Positions 11,666 to 24,600 of a stretch of DNA of 64,000 nt are shown here, in pieces; the stretch's first letter is position 1, and each line of letters opens with the position of its first letter. This stretch comes from Setophaga petechia (Eukaryota > Chordata > Aves > Passeriformes > Parulidae): NCBI GenBank assembly GCA_024362935.1, contig JANCRA010000014.1, forward strand, positions 10,650,258 through 10,714,257, read 5' to 3'. The notes beneath the pieces are model-generated. The model saw only the letters and a program-made list of their open reading frames with translations, was not told the DNA's origin and did no database searches. A program made the position numbers and the translations under genes.

Positions 11666-13580
11666 GGAAATACAATCACATCTGAAGGGGGACTAGTACT
11701 AGGTGGGTGGGCTTCAAAAAAGCACTGCTCTGCATGATGTCCAGTAGGAGAATCCCTTTCAAAAACAGTGAGATGGATGAGCTGTCATCAACCCACTTCA
11801 TTCCCTGCTTTGCAGGACACTCATAAAATGGGCAAAGGACAGTTTTGGTTTGTTCAACGCATGATAAAAATGCACAAAAGGTGATTGACGTGAAGAAACT
11901 GCAAGTGTAGTAAACTAAACATATGCTTCTGGAAGCACTGATCTACTAGAATAACTCAGGCGTGTGTATCCTCTAGCTGCTGAAAGACTAACTACCACTT
12001 TAAAACAATTGAAATCCCTATATATTGTGAGCATAAGCTCTTAATTAATTTGCCTTATTACATGTATCAACAGCTAGACAGAAATGGAGCTTAGCAGCAA
12101 TTTATCTTCAATCATGTTTTGAAGCCAACACAAATATTCCTACATTTCACCTTGCTTTTGACTCACTCTAAGTAGAAGCAAACGGGCCCAAACCACGGCT
12201 GACATGAACATTGTAAAAGGTGTAACCTGGCTTAAATCACTACCATTGACTCTTCTTGTGTCAGCAATGAACTGGGATCTCTGCCTTCACTCATGACACT
12301 GCAAATAAGAGAATTTGATGTAAGAATAGCTATGAATGAACTCACAAGACTCTCAACCTTTCATGAAGTGTCACAGGCACCAGGCTTGCATGGTCCCCAG
12401 GCTGCATTTCAATTGTGAGGCAGGGACATTGTCCTTTGCCCGTTATGGAACACCAACTGTGCTCTCCCACCAAACAGATGCAGTGTACAAACCCTGTACA
12501 GAGGGTTCCACCGAGGTGCTCCCACTTCTGCTGAAGCCACAGTGGCACAGGAGCCTCTGCTCTGGGCTGACAGCAGCTCCTTCCCATTACACAATCCATT
12601 GAAGGAGCACATCTCCAGCTGGGCTTCTCCATGCGTAGGACACAATCATTGAAGATACTAGAGGTGCAATGGAACAGAAAAGATTAAAAACAAAACAAAA
12701 CTAAGAACAAACTACAATACCATCACCTTCACACGCACATACACACAAAAAAAAAAACCCAAAAAAACCAGAAAACAAAAAAAAAAAACCCAACAAACCA
12801 CAAAGTAAGAAAAAATTAAAAATATAAACAGCATGTGCAGGAATAAAGGATTCTCCTGCTTGTTCTGTCCAGGCTTTTGTGTTGAGATTTTCACCAAGAA
12901 CCTTACCCAGGTTTTGTGCTGATCAACACAGGCACCACACACTTTGACTTGGCCATTGCATTAGCCTTATACCACCAGGGCTCTTAGCCTAGACTTGACT
13001 TGAGCAGGTGAATGAGGAACCTCCTCCAGGTTTTGCCATTCAGCTCCATACAAATATTAGTAAGGCAACTCCAAAATCGAGATGCTCAAACCTGAGGAAT
13101 GGTTCCAGAAGAGCAGCTGTCTTCAACAGACTCAACTGGAAGGAGAGACAACCTTGCTGAGACAGCTGGTCCATATTTGTATTCTCCAGTTTATTCAGTC
13201 TTCCTCTGATTATTTCATTAGCTCTTCACTTTTTTAATGAGTGTAATCCCACAACTCTCCAAGCGTGCACACTACACAGCCTGTCCCCAGAAATTAACTC
13301 CTTCTGCCTTTTATAAAGCTCCCTTGCAAACAGACTGCTCCACACTGTACACACATATCTATGTAAGTAACACAATTTGCCAATTTGCCAAAGGGTGAAA
13401 AACTCTAAGCTCCCTTTATTTGTCTTGCTGCTGAGTGATCTCAGCCCCAGTGACTAAGAGTCAAACAGGGAGCTGAGGGGAAATGCCATGCTGCAGCTAT
13501 ACTCACCTCAGCTGCAAACAGCAGAGCTGCCATCTTGCTAATCAGCTTTAATTTAGCTGTCTCACAGCTTCATAAGTAAA
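11666..13580. other. Non-coding, or 3' untranslated if 11537 is a real exon
   Basis: No further gene seen. The part from 12340 to 12630 has overlapping 78-96 codon frames on both strands without recognisable domains. AATAAA near 12841 could end a transcript. Confidence 0.45.
12680..12825. repeat. A/C-rich low-complexity tract
   Basis: Runs of A broken by CCC and single C or G, including A-runs of about 10 at 12749 and 12779. The texture matches other tracts in this window (9218, 43282, 55213) and is common in bird genomes. It is not a microsatellite with a fixed unit. Confidence 0.75.
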
Positions 13581-14500
13581 TAAAGACTTACTTAGTGTCA
13601 GAAATATCAGTATTTAACCGTAGAGTTAAAAAAGTATGGTAATTAAAAGAGTGCCACAAGTCACAGCTCTGTGCAATCCTAACAGATTGTAGGGTTTGCC
13701 TTTTTGAACCTCTCAGCACGTTTAGAAACTTGAGTAAAACAACAAAAGGTGTTAATAGCTTTAAGGGGAGCACCATGCTGATAGATTACCCATTATGGTT
13801 ACCCACTTACAGCGAAATGGCAAATAGGTTTGATCAATTCGATTTTAATGCAAAGTGGAACTTGAAAAAAACAGCAATGAGCGAAGAGAAGACCTTTTGT
13901 TGCTAATGTGTCTGAAAAAAAGCACTTAATTGAGGTCATAATAATATTAGCAGTTATTCACCATCAATAATTCAGCCTTATTTATTACTACATGGTAAAG
14001 TTCTGTCAAACAGGAATCGTTTAGGCTTTGTTATACATGTTAACACGAAGCTAGCTGTTGGATGACTGGTATATATTTCACCAGCTGCTCAAACCTGCGG
14101 GATAGCAAGAACTAATGATATTCTTTCTTGGTCTTTGCATTACATAATAGTTAATTTGCTGCATGCAGAAATATATGTTACAAATATAATAGTCCCACAT
14201 CAAGTATGCATAATAAAAAAAGCATTATATCTGAAACAGTGACTGACTAATCTTGCCTGAGCTATCTGTCATATGGAAAACAATTTCAATTCCTGCATGA
14301 TTTAGTACTCCTACAGCAGGAGAAACATAAATTCTGCCTTTTCACACAGTTCTAGTCACCTGTGATTAGTTATCTTTAAAAAATCTAAACGAACGTATAA
14401 TTGTACAATTATATATGCAAACTCCAGTGTTAAAATTTAAAATGTATTAGTCTCGTAAAATGGCTCATTAATCTCTGGGTCTTAAAGGACATACTTGTCC
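13581..14500. promoter_or_regulatory. Candidate conserved non-coding block
   Basis: AT-rich single-copy DNA dense in homeodomain- and POU-like words (TAATTA-type, CAATAATTCAG, GTTAATTTGCTGCATGC). A few CpGs are kept (AGCGAAATGG, CAATTCGATT, GAATCGTTTAGG, AACACGAAGC, CTGCGGG), which is unusual for neutral DNA here. No open frame of note. This look is typical of developmental enhancers; conservation must be tested by alignment. Confidence 0.3.
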
Positions 14501-14562
14501 AGTAATGAGCCAAATGCAGGAAATATGTGTGTGATGGTGGATGGGGGAATTTTACCTCATAA

Positions 14563-14620
14563 GGTTTTGGTTGGGGTTTTTTTTTTTTTTTTTGTTTGTT
14601 TGTTTTGTTCCTGTTTTTAA
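14563..14620. repeat. T-rich tract with 17-base T run
   Basis: A GGTTTTGGTTGGGG start, a T run at 14577-14593, then three GTTT units. It could be the remnant of a minus-strand poly(A) or simple slippage. Confidence 0.8.
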
Positions 14621-14913
14621 CCTTAGAATAATTTTATTCCTACAAAGTCTGTGCAGCAAACATGAAGAAGTCGCCAGTGACAAAGTCAGTTGTAGTTCTC
14701 CGGTCATTAACTATGGAAATAAGTTTTGAGGAGATTAGTTTTTCCTTATACACGATATTCATGGGTTTATAACAGCTATATAATTACTGAGTGGAACTGC
14801 AACCAGAAAGGTTGGGCAGGAATATTGATCTCTCCGTGTCTGCTAATGACCACTTCTCCTCTGCGCTGATGGAAGGAAGCCTTCTATTAGATTTTTACCA
14901 CTTTCCTCAAGTG

Positions 14914-14935
14914 AAAAAAAAAAAAAAAAAAAAAA
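14914..14935. repeat. 22-base A run
   Basis: An uninterrupted run of A ending about 30 bases before the second CpG island. No retroelement body is recognisable upstream of it. Runs this long mutate fast, so length will vary between individuals. Confidence 0.9.
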
Positions 14936-14964
14936 GAAGATCATAGGGGCACCTGTGAAATACA

Positions 14965-15146
14965 GAGCGTATCCCACGTCGAGGCCGTCAGGCAGCGCTT
15001 GGTGCGGCAGCTCGGGAGCGCAGAGGCGGGGGCGGAGCGGGGCAGCGCTCGGGGCAGCGAGCCCGCGGGGATGGAGGAGGATGCGGATGCGATCCCGGGC
15101 GGGGGGAGCCGGCCGCCCCTCCGGGAGCTAATCCACTTGGCAGCGC
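14965..15146. promoter_or_regulatory. Small CpG island, candidate promoter
   Basis: About 24 CpGs in 180 bases by hand count. It contains an SP1-type run GGCGGGGGCGG at 15025-15035 and further G-tracts to 15110. Open frames cross it on both strands (60 codons +, 136 codons -) but show only low-complexity S/R/P/G-rich sequence. It may be the promoter of a non-coding or distant transcript; no TATA box or first exon is clear. Confidence 0.55.
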
Positions 15147-15149
15147 TGA

Positions 15150-17300
15150 GATGGCTCCTTGAAGGAGCTAAAGTAGGCTGACACAATGGCCTGCGAGGCA
15201 TTAAAATGTAGGAATTAAAAACTGTTAAATTGCACAGAGGGATTCTTAACCTCAGCCCTTTGGCAACAGTGATGCTTCTTCCCTTTTCTTCTCCCTCGCC
15301 TCTTCTTGAAAGCGATTTGCCTTTTTTTTTTTTTTCTTCCAAATGCCTCACTCATCAGACCACACTAATTCTGCATGCCAGTTCCCTGCCGTACACAAAC
15401 CCTGTTAATGAAGGGAATAAAGCATCTGAAAGAGTGCCTCGAAAAATAACTTTGTCTTCTCCTGGCTGCTCCTGCCCCTCTCCTGCCCTTCTCCCTACGC
15501 TATTCCACAGCCATGGCCAAAACAGCCGCCATCACTCAAAAGCACCTCTGGATTCACAGATCCTTTGGTCCTGCAGATGTAAGATCTCCAGACAAGCCTT
15601 CCTCTGCAACTGGGGCTGAGCAGATTCCGGGCACCATTTGAGTGAGAAAGGCGAGCCTCTGTGTTCTTTAGGTCGACAAGCAAATGTTCAAAACGATTTT
15701 AAACTGGGGACAATTATTGTTTGCCCTGGAGCTTAAATGGATATGAGCTTTTACATTTTTTTTCCTTTTTTTTCCCCTCTGAAACACAAGTCATCCTCAG
15801 GCTCAAAAACTGACGTGTGGTTCCTGACAATAATAGGGTATCACTCAGCCACTTTGTAGAGAGCTGCCAAAAGACACGACTCTTCTTCCCTGGCTGGTGG
15901 GTTGGTTTCGGGTTTTTGTTGTTTTTAAACAGCGTGACATTTTAAAAGTTATTAGAGCATTAATGCTGCTTTTTAATGAATAAAGCTTTATAAAACTACT
16001 GATAGGGAATTAACATAAGTTTACCTCTGAATGCAAGTCTCTTTTTTTCTATTTTACTATCCATTACTTCATTAAATCAACACTGAAAAAGACTAGCCTT
16101 GCCAAATTTCTCACTGCACATTTCACTGTTTGCCCATGACAGTATTTGAATGTGCTTATTATTTCTAGTAAAGCCCTTATCATTTTCACTGTGAAATTTA
16201 AATCACCCTGATCCAACTCTTCTTAGCTAAAGTCAGCTTTATCAACCACAAGAGATGTGGGATTTTAAAAAGATCTGAGTAAATTCACATTGTTTGGATA
16301 AACTCATTCAGGGGGTTCAGCAAATGAAAGCTGAAATAGATATGTATTCCAAGGAGGTTATGGACTGCTCAAAAACAAAGAAGTTAACGCATAATTAAAA
16401 AAAGAAAAAAAAAGTTAATAGTATCAGTATCTTTTTAATGAGGGCATTCACAGACCAGATTTTGAATTGGTATTTCTGTGCCTCCACAATAATTCAAGTG
16501 AAAAGAAAGGAAAGAAAAAAATAAAAAAAGAAAAACAACCCAAAACATTAAACTGTTTACACAAGGATTTTTTTTCTAGAATCCACTCTGCTATGTTATC
16601 TGGTCAGTGTTGTGCTATCAAAAAATGTTAAGGGCTGCATTTATGCATTATCCCACAATTTAAGTAACTGTGTATCATGTATATTTAAAACCATCTCTCT
16701 GTAGTTTTAATTATCTCAGTCTGCAGGGAAAAAAACGCAGCTCCCATGCCTGAGACCGAAATGAAAGTGCTGCACGCTGACAGCTAAGATGTCTGTCCTA
16801 GCTTGTTGAGATTTCCTGTAAAATTTGCATTGAAAAGGCAGCTTTAAATATACTTAAAATAAAAAGAGCATTTGCATCTAATTTGCTACACTTGCAGTAT
16901 TAAAGTTTTATCTGAATAAAGACATGTCAAATGGATTTATATAGTTAAGCTGATAGCTTTTAAAGTCAACACAGTAACATCAGCTAAATTCAACAAAGTA
17001 ATGGCAGCAGCTAATGGCATTTATTAGTTTATCATCATTTACTTAAAAACCATAACACAGATCATTTTATTTTCACATTACTGTTTGTGATTCTTTGACT
17101 CAGTTTGTATTGATTCCACAAATTATGGCAGAAAGTGACATTTATCTAACAGAGTTTTCCAAGCTATAAAGGTTGGCTTTAGTGGGAAGCAATTGAACAC
17201 TTGCCACACAATGGTTTGAGCCATGGTAGAAACAACCGTTTTCAAATAAACACATTTGGCAACCATTTTAAAATGCGATTGTTGCTTGTCTGATAATGAC
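15150..17300. promoter_or_regulatory. Candidate conserved non-coding block downstream of island
   Basis: Long AT-rich single-copy stretch with many TTAATTA/ATTAAA-type words (for example around 15950-16015 and 16850-17050) and no coding frame of note apart from a 129-codon + frame at 15230-15619 that lacks recognisable domains. Purine-rich low-complexity pieces lie at 16395-16415 and 16497-16540. The density of homeodomain-like words next to a CpG island suggests developmental control DNA, by inference only. Confidence 0.25.
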
Positions 17301-17480
17301 AGAAGGGTTTTTGTTACTGATAAGGCTCTTATTACAAACCACTGCCTATGTAATCTACAGCTTGATCACACAAAGTGCTAAGCACACTCACCCAGCCCAG
17401 CAAAGAGCTGAAGCATTAAGCTTTGTTTTGAAGATATGCATAATAGCAAGCAAGGCTTTTTACAGTACTTCTCTTCTGCA

Positions 17481-17626
17481 GACCTCAAAGAACTTCACAA
17501 AAGAAATCATTGCTATTTACACAGGAGGAAACTGAGGCTGAGAGAATCGAAATCACACCCAGTGCTGCAGTGGGACTTGAGTGTCCCAGTTTAGTATTCT
17601 GCACACTAGGCTTTACTGCCACCTTA
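17481..17626 (+). mobile_element. MIR/CORE-type SINE relic
   Basis: The series of landmarks matches the MIR family in order: ACCTCAAAGAACTTCACAAAAG, then a decayed TTTACA-AGGAGGAAACTGAGGCTGAGAGA segment, then a TCACACCCAGTG-CAG-GGGACTTGAG-GTCCCAGT part, then CACTAGGC at the end. MIR is an ancient amniote tRNA-derived SINE, long inactive. The copy is diverged, lacks its tRNA-like head as far as I can see, and is oriented as the + strand. This is the clearest transposon trace in the window. Confidence 0.75.
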
Positions 17627-18199
17627 CCTTCCTATTGATTTCAGAGTGCCATCATCACTTACTCAGACTTCAGTAGAGTTACCTGCCAAAATTACATGCT
17701 TATGATAAACATTGTTGAAGGGTCCAGAATGTTACAGAACGGCTTTTTCACTAAATCCATGGTAAAAACCAGGCTTTTAAAATTAATTACAGTCTCAATT
17801 CTGCTAAAGTTGCCTTTTTACCCCTCTTTTTGGCAATAATTGATGAAGCCTAAAAATTTGCCATGAAACATTCGGCAATGTTTTATTGCCACCATAAAAA
17901 CTAGGCACACACAGATCTTGGTTTGTAAATATCATGGGCGTGGACACCTACATGTCAACACTCAGGTTTACAACTGCATTGAAAACGACATCAGAAGTTT
18001 CCAATCATGAGATCTACTCTCTTCCCTGGTGACATCTATGCCTGTTCTTCAGTGGAAAAAAAAAATCCACTTGAGCTGGAGAGAGGGTTTATTTTCAGAA
18101 CTATGCACGGAGGTCACTGTTCTTGCTAAAAGGAGGCCCATGTCTAATTCCCCATGTCATATCCTAAACCTTTAATTCCAAAGAATCACCAGCTTCTCT

Positions 18200-18326
18200 C
18201 CTTTTTTCTTTGTTTTTGGGGATTTTTTGGTTTTGGGTTTTTTTTTTTTGGGTTGGCTTTGTTTTTGTCATTTGGTTTGGAGTTTTTTTGTTTGGGTTCT
18301 CTTTTGGAGTTTGTTTTGGTTTTTGT
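18200..18326. repeat. T/G-rich low-complexity tract
   Basis: Runs of T broken by GG and GGG over about 125 bases, with a T run at about 18238-18249. It gives spurious open frames rich in F, L and G on + and K, P, T on -. It is the reverse-strand counterpart of the A/C tracts elsewhere. Confidence 0.85.
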
Positions 18327-18483
18327 AGCAGACCATATTCCCAAGAAAAGTGACAATCACAAGTCACATTTGGCAAGAATTTGAAATAATCATGCATTGT
18401 TTCATGCCATTTATTATAATTCTCCCACAGCTATGGTCTTTGTTCTGCTGTGTCCTCACCCTGAACTCTGGCTTCTATTTCAG

Positions 18484-18628
18484 CGCACATTTGTAATTCT
18501 CGATCCCTGGGCTGAAGAGCTCAAACCTCTGGCTCACCAGAACAGCCTGAGACAGCTGGAGCAATGGTTTCTGAGGCATACCCATCCTTCTTGGATCACC
18601 AGCTCACAGCTGGCCAACTTTCTTATGT
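18484..18628 (+). CDS. Candidate internal coding exon, unrecognised
   Basis: A pyrimidine-rich stretch with TATTTCAG ends at 18483, and GTAAGTG follows at 18629, a near-ideal donor. The 145 bases between are open from the first base for 48 codons plus one base. The peptide starts RTFVILDPWAEELKPLAHQN and later carries EQWFLRH and SQLANFLM, with a protein-like mix including three tryptophans. In genomic DNA the frame runs on to a stop at 18664. I do not recognise a family. Start phase 0 and end phase 1 require a partner exon that I could not find downstream. It may be a chance exon. Confidence 0.2.
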
Positions 18629-18666
18629 GTAAGTGCTGCATCGGGCAAGAAGGAGAAAGGAGCTAA

Positions 18667-21600
18667 AAACTGTATTGATTTTCACTTGGAGCCCCAGTCT
18701 GACCTCCTTCAATTCAACAGGAAATCTGTTCTGATTTAAACAATGCCTAGATCGAATATTTATAAAGTTTTATTTAACTGAAGATTACTTGTGAAAAACT
18801 ACTGCAAAAATTGATTTGGGGTAAAAAATTGAGTAAAAAACTTTACCTATTTTGCTGTATACACTCTCTTCCTTCAGCTCACAGAACACAGCTGTAACCT
18901 ACTAAAAATGCACATCATATTTTACAGTTATTTCAGTCATGCTGGACAGAATGACAACCCCAGAAGTTTCCATTGTGCCACAGAGACATGAACATGTTCT
19001 CCTCGGGACTGGAGGGGAGACAGTGCCTCTAGCAAGACACCTCCAGAGGGGAATGTTACAGCACAAGTGTTCTGAAACAAAAGCCCAGAGCCAGGTAGCT
19101 ACAGCACTGCAAACAGCATCACTGCTTAAGAAGTAGGGCAGCTTAAAGGAGGAGAGAGAGTTCTATTCAAAGTCAGAGAGAAAAAAACAACCTCTTGGTT
19201 TCCATCCAAATGCAAATAGAAAGCCAACGTTGCAGCTGAAGAACTGGTTCCTGCCAGCTCCACCTGAGGAGCAGGGCATTTTGCACAGTAGTAGTTAGAG
19301 CCTCCAGATGGCTTTGAGTACAGCCCCTAAGCATTTTACTTTAACCTGAAAACCCCAGGGCCTGGGAGAAATTTCCCATCCCTCATCACAGAGATGGGCT
19401 GGGGGAATTTCTCTGAGCACTGATCCCTTTGGAGTAACACAAAGCACAGCAACCTCACCTGGTTCAGGTCGTTTCAGTTGCACCTCGCAGTGCCATGGTG
19501 AGTTTTCCTTTTTATTTCAATCCTCCTATATTTCAGATAGCTTATTCCTAACTTGGGCTGGCAAAGACCATTCTCCACTTTCATTCTCCCCCACTGAGAC
19601 CCCTCCTATGCCACGTAGGAGTGAAACAACAGCACCCCAGCTGGTGTCTGTATGGTAGCAGGCAGGATAATGTCAGCCAGAATACAGGGCCACATTCTCG
19701 ACTGATGCAAATTATCCTAACTTCATTTACTCCAGTGGAGTTCTTGGTGTTTTCTATCAGATAAGGATGTGGACTTTAGCATTAATCATGTGCAGAGAAA
19801 AAACTCACCATTTCAAGCTTCATTATGAAACAAGTGCTACATTAGCACAGAGCATGGAAAATCTCAGAATTTCCCTTTAATGATCTTGAAGATTATGTGC
19901 AGCAGGAAAGAAGAAGTGGAAAATCTGTCATAAATGTCATTGAATATTTTTAATAGCTGAAAGCTAGGCTTTCTTTAACATTCTTGCCTGAAAAAAAACT
20001 CCAAAAACTAGAGACTACTCATTAAGTAGAAGCAAGAGGATTGGGTTTTCATTATGCTATGCCTGTGAGACAGCACACAATGGAAAGACAAAGTTCTCAG
20101 GCCCGGAGACAGCATAAACTAGAGGGGAAAAGTAGATAGGCAAGCACATCTATTTTAAAATACATTATACGTAAGTATGGAAACAACTGAAAAATCTCAG
20201 GATGCACTTATTAAATATTGTCTGCTGTAGCCTGTTCTTTTCTCAGCCTTGGCAGTCACTACTCATCATCTGATGGCACCAGGAAATACCTGTGATGGGG
20301 ACTTGCTTTCCAGCATCTCTAGGGACAGCTGCAGACAGGTTACATGAGTGAAGCTGCAGTGGAGTCCCCCTGCTCCCCGATCTTGTGTGGGAGGTGCACA
20401 GAACACTGCAATTGTAGCCAGGCATCAGAGGCTGCTGCTTGAACTGACTGCTGCTTTAACTTTATCATGAAAGAAAATGTTCCTCGGGTCAATCTTTCCC
20501 AAGTCCTGGTCTCTGCTCAGGCACCACCCCGGTCTGCTTCAGTTCCTGTGCATCTCCCACACCTGAGGCTGGCTTAGGCCTGAAGAAACCCTCTCACACT
20601 GTCCATCCTGACCTCAGAACAAGAGGCAGAGTCACAGTTCCTACCAAAGCAGCCATGGAAATTACAGCTTTGTGCACTGTCTCAGCAGGCTCTTATGAGT
20701 CTGAGGCACTCTGACACCCAGCCTTGACAAGTGTCCATGTAGTAAGAATAATGTTTGACAGGAGGACATAAAGAATTGGTCCAGAAGGTTGTAGCTGTGA
20801 CAGTGTTTCTACAAGGAGATGAACTTACTTCCTTTAGATGGCTGTGTGAAGTAAAAGCATCTTCTCTCTTTCACAGGAACTGGAAATCTATTAATTACAT
20901 GTTATTTGCTAAAAAAAAAGAAACAAAAAGATGTTGTGGAATATTGTCTTCTATGGAAAAGGAACTAAGCCAGCATGTAGTGCTGCATTTCACTGAAGTT
21001 TTTAACAGAATGAATAACCCAGAAGACTTCACTTGAAGAAAGGAACTGTCAAGTACTACAACCTTTATAAAAATTATCAGGTTACTTTAAATGCATGTGG
21101 GTGACGGTTACAAGAGTTTTTTGCTTGGCTAAATTTTATCACACTCCTTAATCATGCTGCCAAACATAATTTCATTTGCTCTTGTCTACAAAAATCTTAG
21201 TGTCTCTATTTCTACAAAATTATATCCACCTTTTGTCCTTATCCCACAGAAATCTTTGAATGTAGGAAAACCAGCCCTTTTTTTATTCCTTTCTTTCCCT
21301 TGTAGCCTTTTAATGACAAGTTTACCCTCTTTTTGGAGTCAAACTTTTGCCAAACAAAACAAACCACACCGCAACAACAAAACCTTTTTGAGAAAGAGAG
21401 GAATGAATATGCAAACTACACAATTACAAATAGACAAATAAGAAGAATAACAATGGAATTGTAATTAAAACATTACCATTTAGTTTGTGGACTGATTTCA
21501 TGCTCCCCTTCTCCAGTCTTTCATTTAGAGTTGGAAGGAGCAGCAGAAATCCCTTGGTCTCATCTGCTGAACCTGTAAGGTCCAAGAGTTACAAAGTCAG

Positions 21601-24600
21601 TTCTACCTGTGCATGGCCTGTGAGCTCCCATGTATGTTTACTGAAGAATGGTTCCCACAGAGCCATTACATTTCATTTTTTAATACCAAAAACTCAGGTC
21701 CTGTAAAACTGTTTTACCCACTTATCATCAAATAATGTGCCAAGTTGAACAGTAATCTGCTAATCAGTCCTTCCTACTAAGGTCTACTCTATTGTCTGCA
21801 TTTGAGATAATGAATATTAAAATTGCACAACTCGTCCCACAGGGTGTTTTTCAAATTATGCAGAGCACAATAGAATCCATTTTCTTGCTGTTGAAATTCC
21901 GCCTTCTTCAGGGTGGAAACACAGGAGATATGGATGAGTGGAACACAACACTGTGCAGCACAGAGGGGAGGAGAAACCCACGCCAAATATAGCAGGGCAA
22001 TCCTTTAATCCTACAGAAAAATAGAAGGTTCTTGGGTGTTTGCAGCCTAATTTGATACCATGAGGCACTGTGCACAAAATCAGCCACGTCTGTGTGTAAC
22101 CCAAAGGTGGCCAAACCTGTGCAGAGGGAGCAGGTTGTGTAAGGAGTGAACAAGATCAGCTCAGGCTCCTCAGCCTCACACATGGGCTTTGATTTATGTG
22201 CAGGACAGGAAGGGTTATCTTATAGGAAGAGAACAAGCACACACTTGTATGTGTAGGTCCAGAAGAAAATCTAAACAATCTGATTTATAAAGTACAGCCC
22301 CAGAGAGGTGAAAGGCAGCATCAGCCTGGCTGGGTGCTGACCAGGTATCCCAAAATCTCTGTTCTCTGGAAACAAATGAACAACACAGGGCTTCACTGTA
22401 GTTTAGCTTTATAATAACATTGTTTCCATTTATTGAATGATAATTATTTAGAATGGCGAAAGTTCACAGACAGTAAGTTTGAACAAAACTTTGGAAAGTA
22501 ATCTCTAAGGGGAAAAACTTCTGGTGGGTTTGGTGAGAGAAAAGGCCCAGACTGACGGTGTTTGCAAAGGTTTTAAAAACTTTACCTCAAGAAACTTCCA
22601 GGTCCAGAATAAAACAGGAAATCTTTTCCAAAAACCTATCCTGAGCTGCTTGTTCATTTATAATTGGATAGGTAGAATATTTAGCTCCCAATTCCATGCT
22701 GTTTTCAGACCAGGAGAGAACTTTCTACATTTCTTCCAAAAACCAAAACCAGAAGTTTCTGTGGTGGAGTAGGCAAAGAGGCTGAGTAAGGCCATACTCT
22801 ACAGTTTCAGTGGTAGCTTAGCATCCCCTTCCCTCCCATCCAGAACTTCTCCAGCCTGGCAAAATCAGACTTTTAAAAAGAAATGGAAAAATGCAGTTTA
22901 TCGTGTTAACATCCCTCCTTCTTTAAGATATACTGTACAGGTCATAACTTATCCTTTTTAATAAAAAAGAAATAAATTTACCTTTTGGGTGTCATTTCTG
23001 ACCACTACTGCCCCTTTTCTAAAGCCAAGAGGCTTTACAGTAGACAGCCTGATGGAATTCCAGTTCACAGCTTAATTTTCCTCCTGATAAAAGAGACAAA
23101 AAGTTCCTTTCAGTAAAAATAAAATTTAATATGGTCCACAAATTTGATATATTACAACCTCTGACCTCAGCTTAATTGTTCACAAAGGGCTAACGGTACC
23201 CCTGGCAAGTAAATGACTTCTACAGAGTGTTGCAACTCTGATAGCTGAAGAGAAGGGGAGCAGCAGCCTGACAGATAATCAAAATTTTTAATGTGAACCA
23301 TAGTGAGAGAGGTTATTCAGAGCACAGCCAGACTGTAGGAGCCTTCTGCAGCTGCCATAGCAGCTCCTTAGGATGAGAAATGCTTAACCATCATCCTCAC
23401 TCAACTTTGTTAAGTGTTGCTGCTGTTAGTCACCAAGCAATGGAGTCTGACACTTTACAGCAGCAGACAGCAGCAGTCTGGGGTCTGCACGGACAGAAAC
23501 ATGCTACTTCAATTTCTTTGGGGCCAAAGCTGCCCCTGTTCTGTGGCTTTCAAGAGCTTTTCCAAGAGTTTGACAAGGAACCAAGGCAAAGAGTATGAAG
23601 GCAAAAAGAAAAGAGTGATGCAAACACACCCACCCCTGGCCCGTGGAAGTTGACCTTTTAAAGGCTACAGCAGAGAGCAGGATTTTAGTCAGGCAGCCAG
23701 GTTTGCAAAGGCCATAGGGGGCAAGGCAAAGGCTGGGTGGAAGACAGCAAGGGGGAAGAAGTGATGTTTGTCCTCGTTGTTTTGATTTGAGAAGTTGGGA
23801 GAAGATCAAATTTGCCCCCAATTCTCCTTACCACGTGCTGTCCTGAAGAGACCACAGACACCCAGGTGCATTCAGAGCTGGTGTGCAGGGAATGAACCCA
23901 TGGAGCTGAAGGGACCATACCACCAAAGAGGTCCTTACTTCCTTTTTCTACTGAGAGCACACAACAAAACATACTCAGTGGCCGGAAGACAGCATGACCC
24001 ATAAAGTGGTTTACCTTGTTGTCTTTGTTATATTGGATAAAAGCAGGAAAATCACACAGTTATTGCCACAGCTGATTTGATTGCTAAAGGAGAGATGTGT
24101 CAGGGACCCACACAGGCGAGCAAATGCTCACCTGCACAGTCCAAAGCATTCTAGTTGCTCCTGGATATTGAAAAGCCAGCAGCAACAAAAAGTATTTATC
24201 TTCTCTCTGTTAATCTGGGTAACACTTTGCAGCAATATAACATCATAAATGAGTATGCTGAATAAAAACACAGTACAGTGTGCAAGCATGTCTATATAAA
24301 GAGGGCACTTGCCAAAGTGCTGACTGTGTGCATACATTTACACCTTACCAGGCACAGGTCATTAGCAGATGTACTTATACAGAGAATGTTGAATGCAGTT
24401 TCCTCCTTCCCCTCCTGATTCAGTTTGGGGTCAACAACATCAAACAGTTCCCACAGAGAGCACTTGCAGCCCCCTGAGACCACCAACAATTGCATTAGTC
24501 CTGGTTACTGCTGCTCCCCTCAGGGTATGCTCCCCAGTGGGCTGCCCCTCACGAGCTGAGGATGCAGCACAAAGGAACCCAAACTGTGTCCTACCAGCAA

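Noticed and set aside
14941..15351. 136-codon minus-strand open frame over the second CpG island
   Set aside because: Low-complexity S/R/P-rich product caused by GC composition and a poly(A) run; no homology recognised.
18200..18326. Telomere-like GGGTTT/GGGGTTTT runs
   Set aside because: Spacing is irregular, there is no TTAGGG unit, and similar tracts occur elsewhere in the window.
21520..21600. AGAGTTGGAAGGAGCAGCAG resembles the 3' region of CR1 LINEs
   Set aside because: The match is short, the rest of the CR1 tail is missing, and the terminal ATTCTATG-type repeat is absent.
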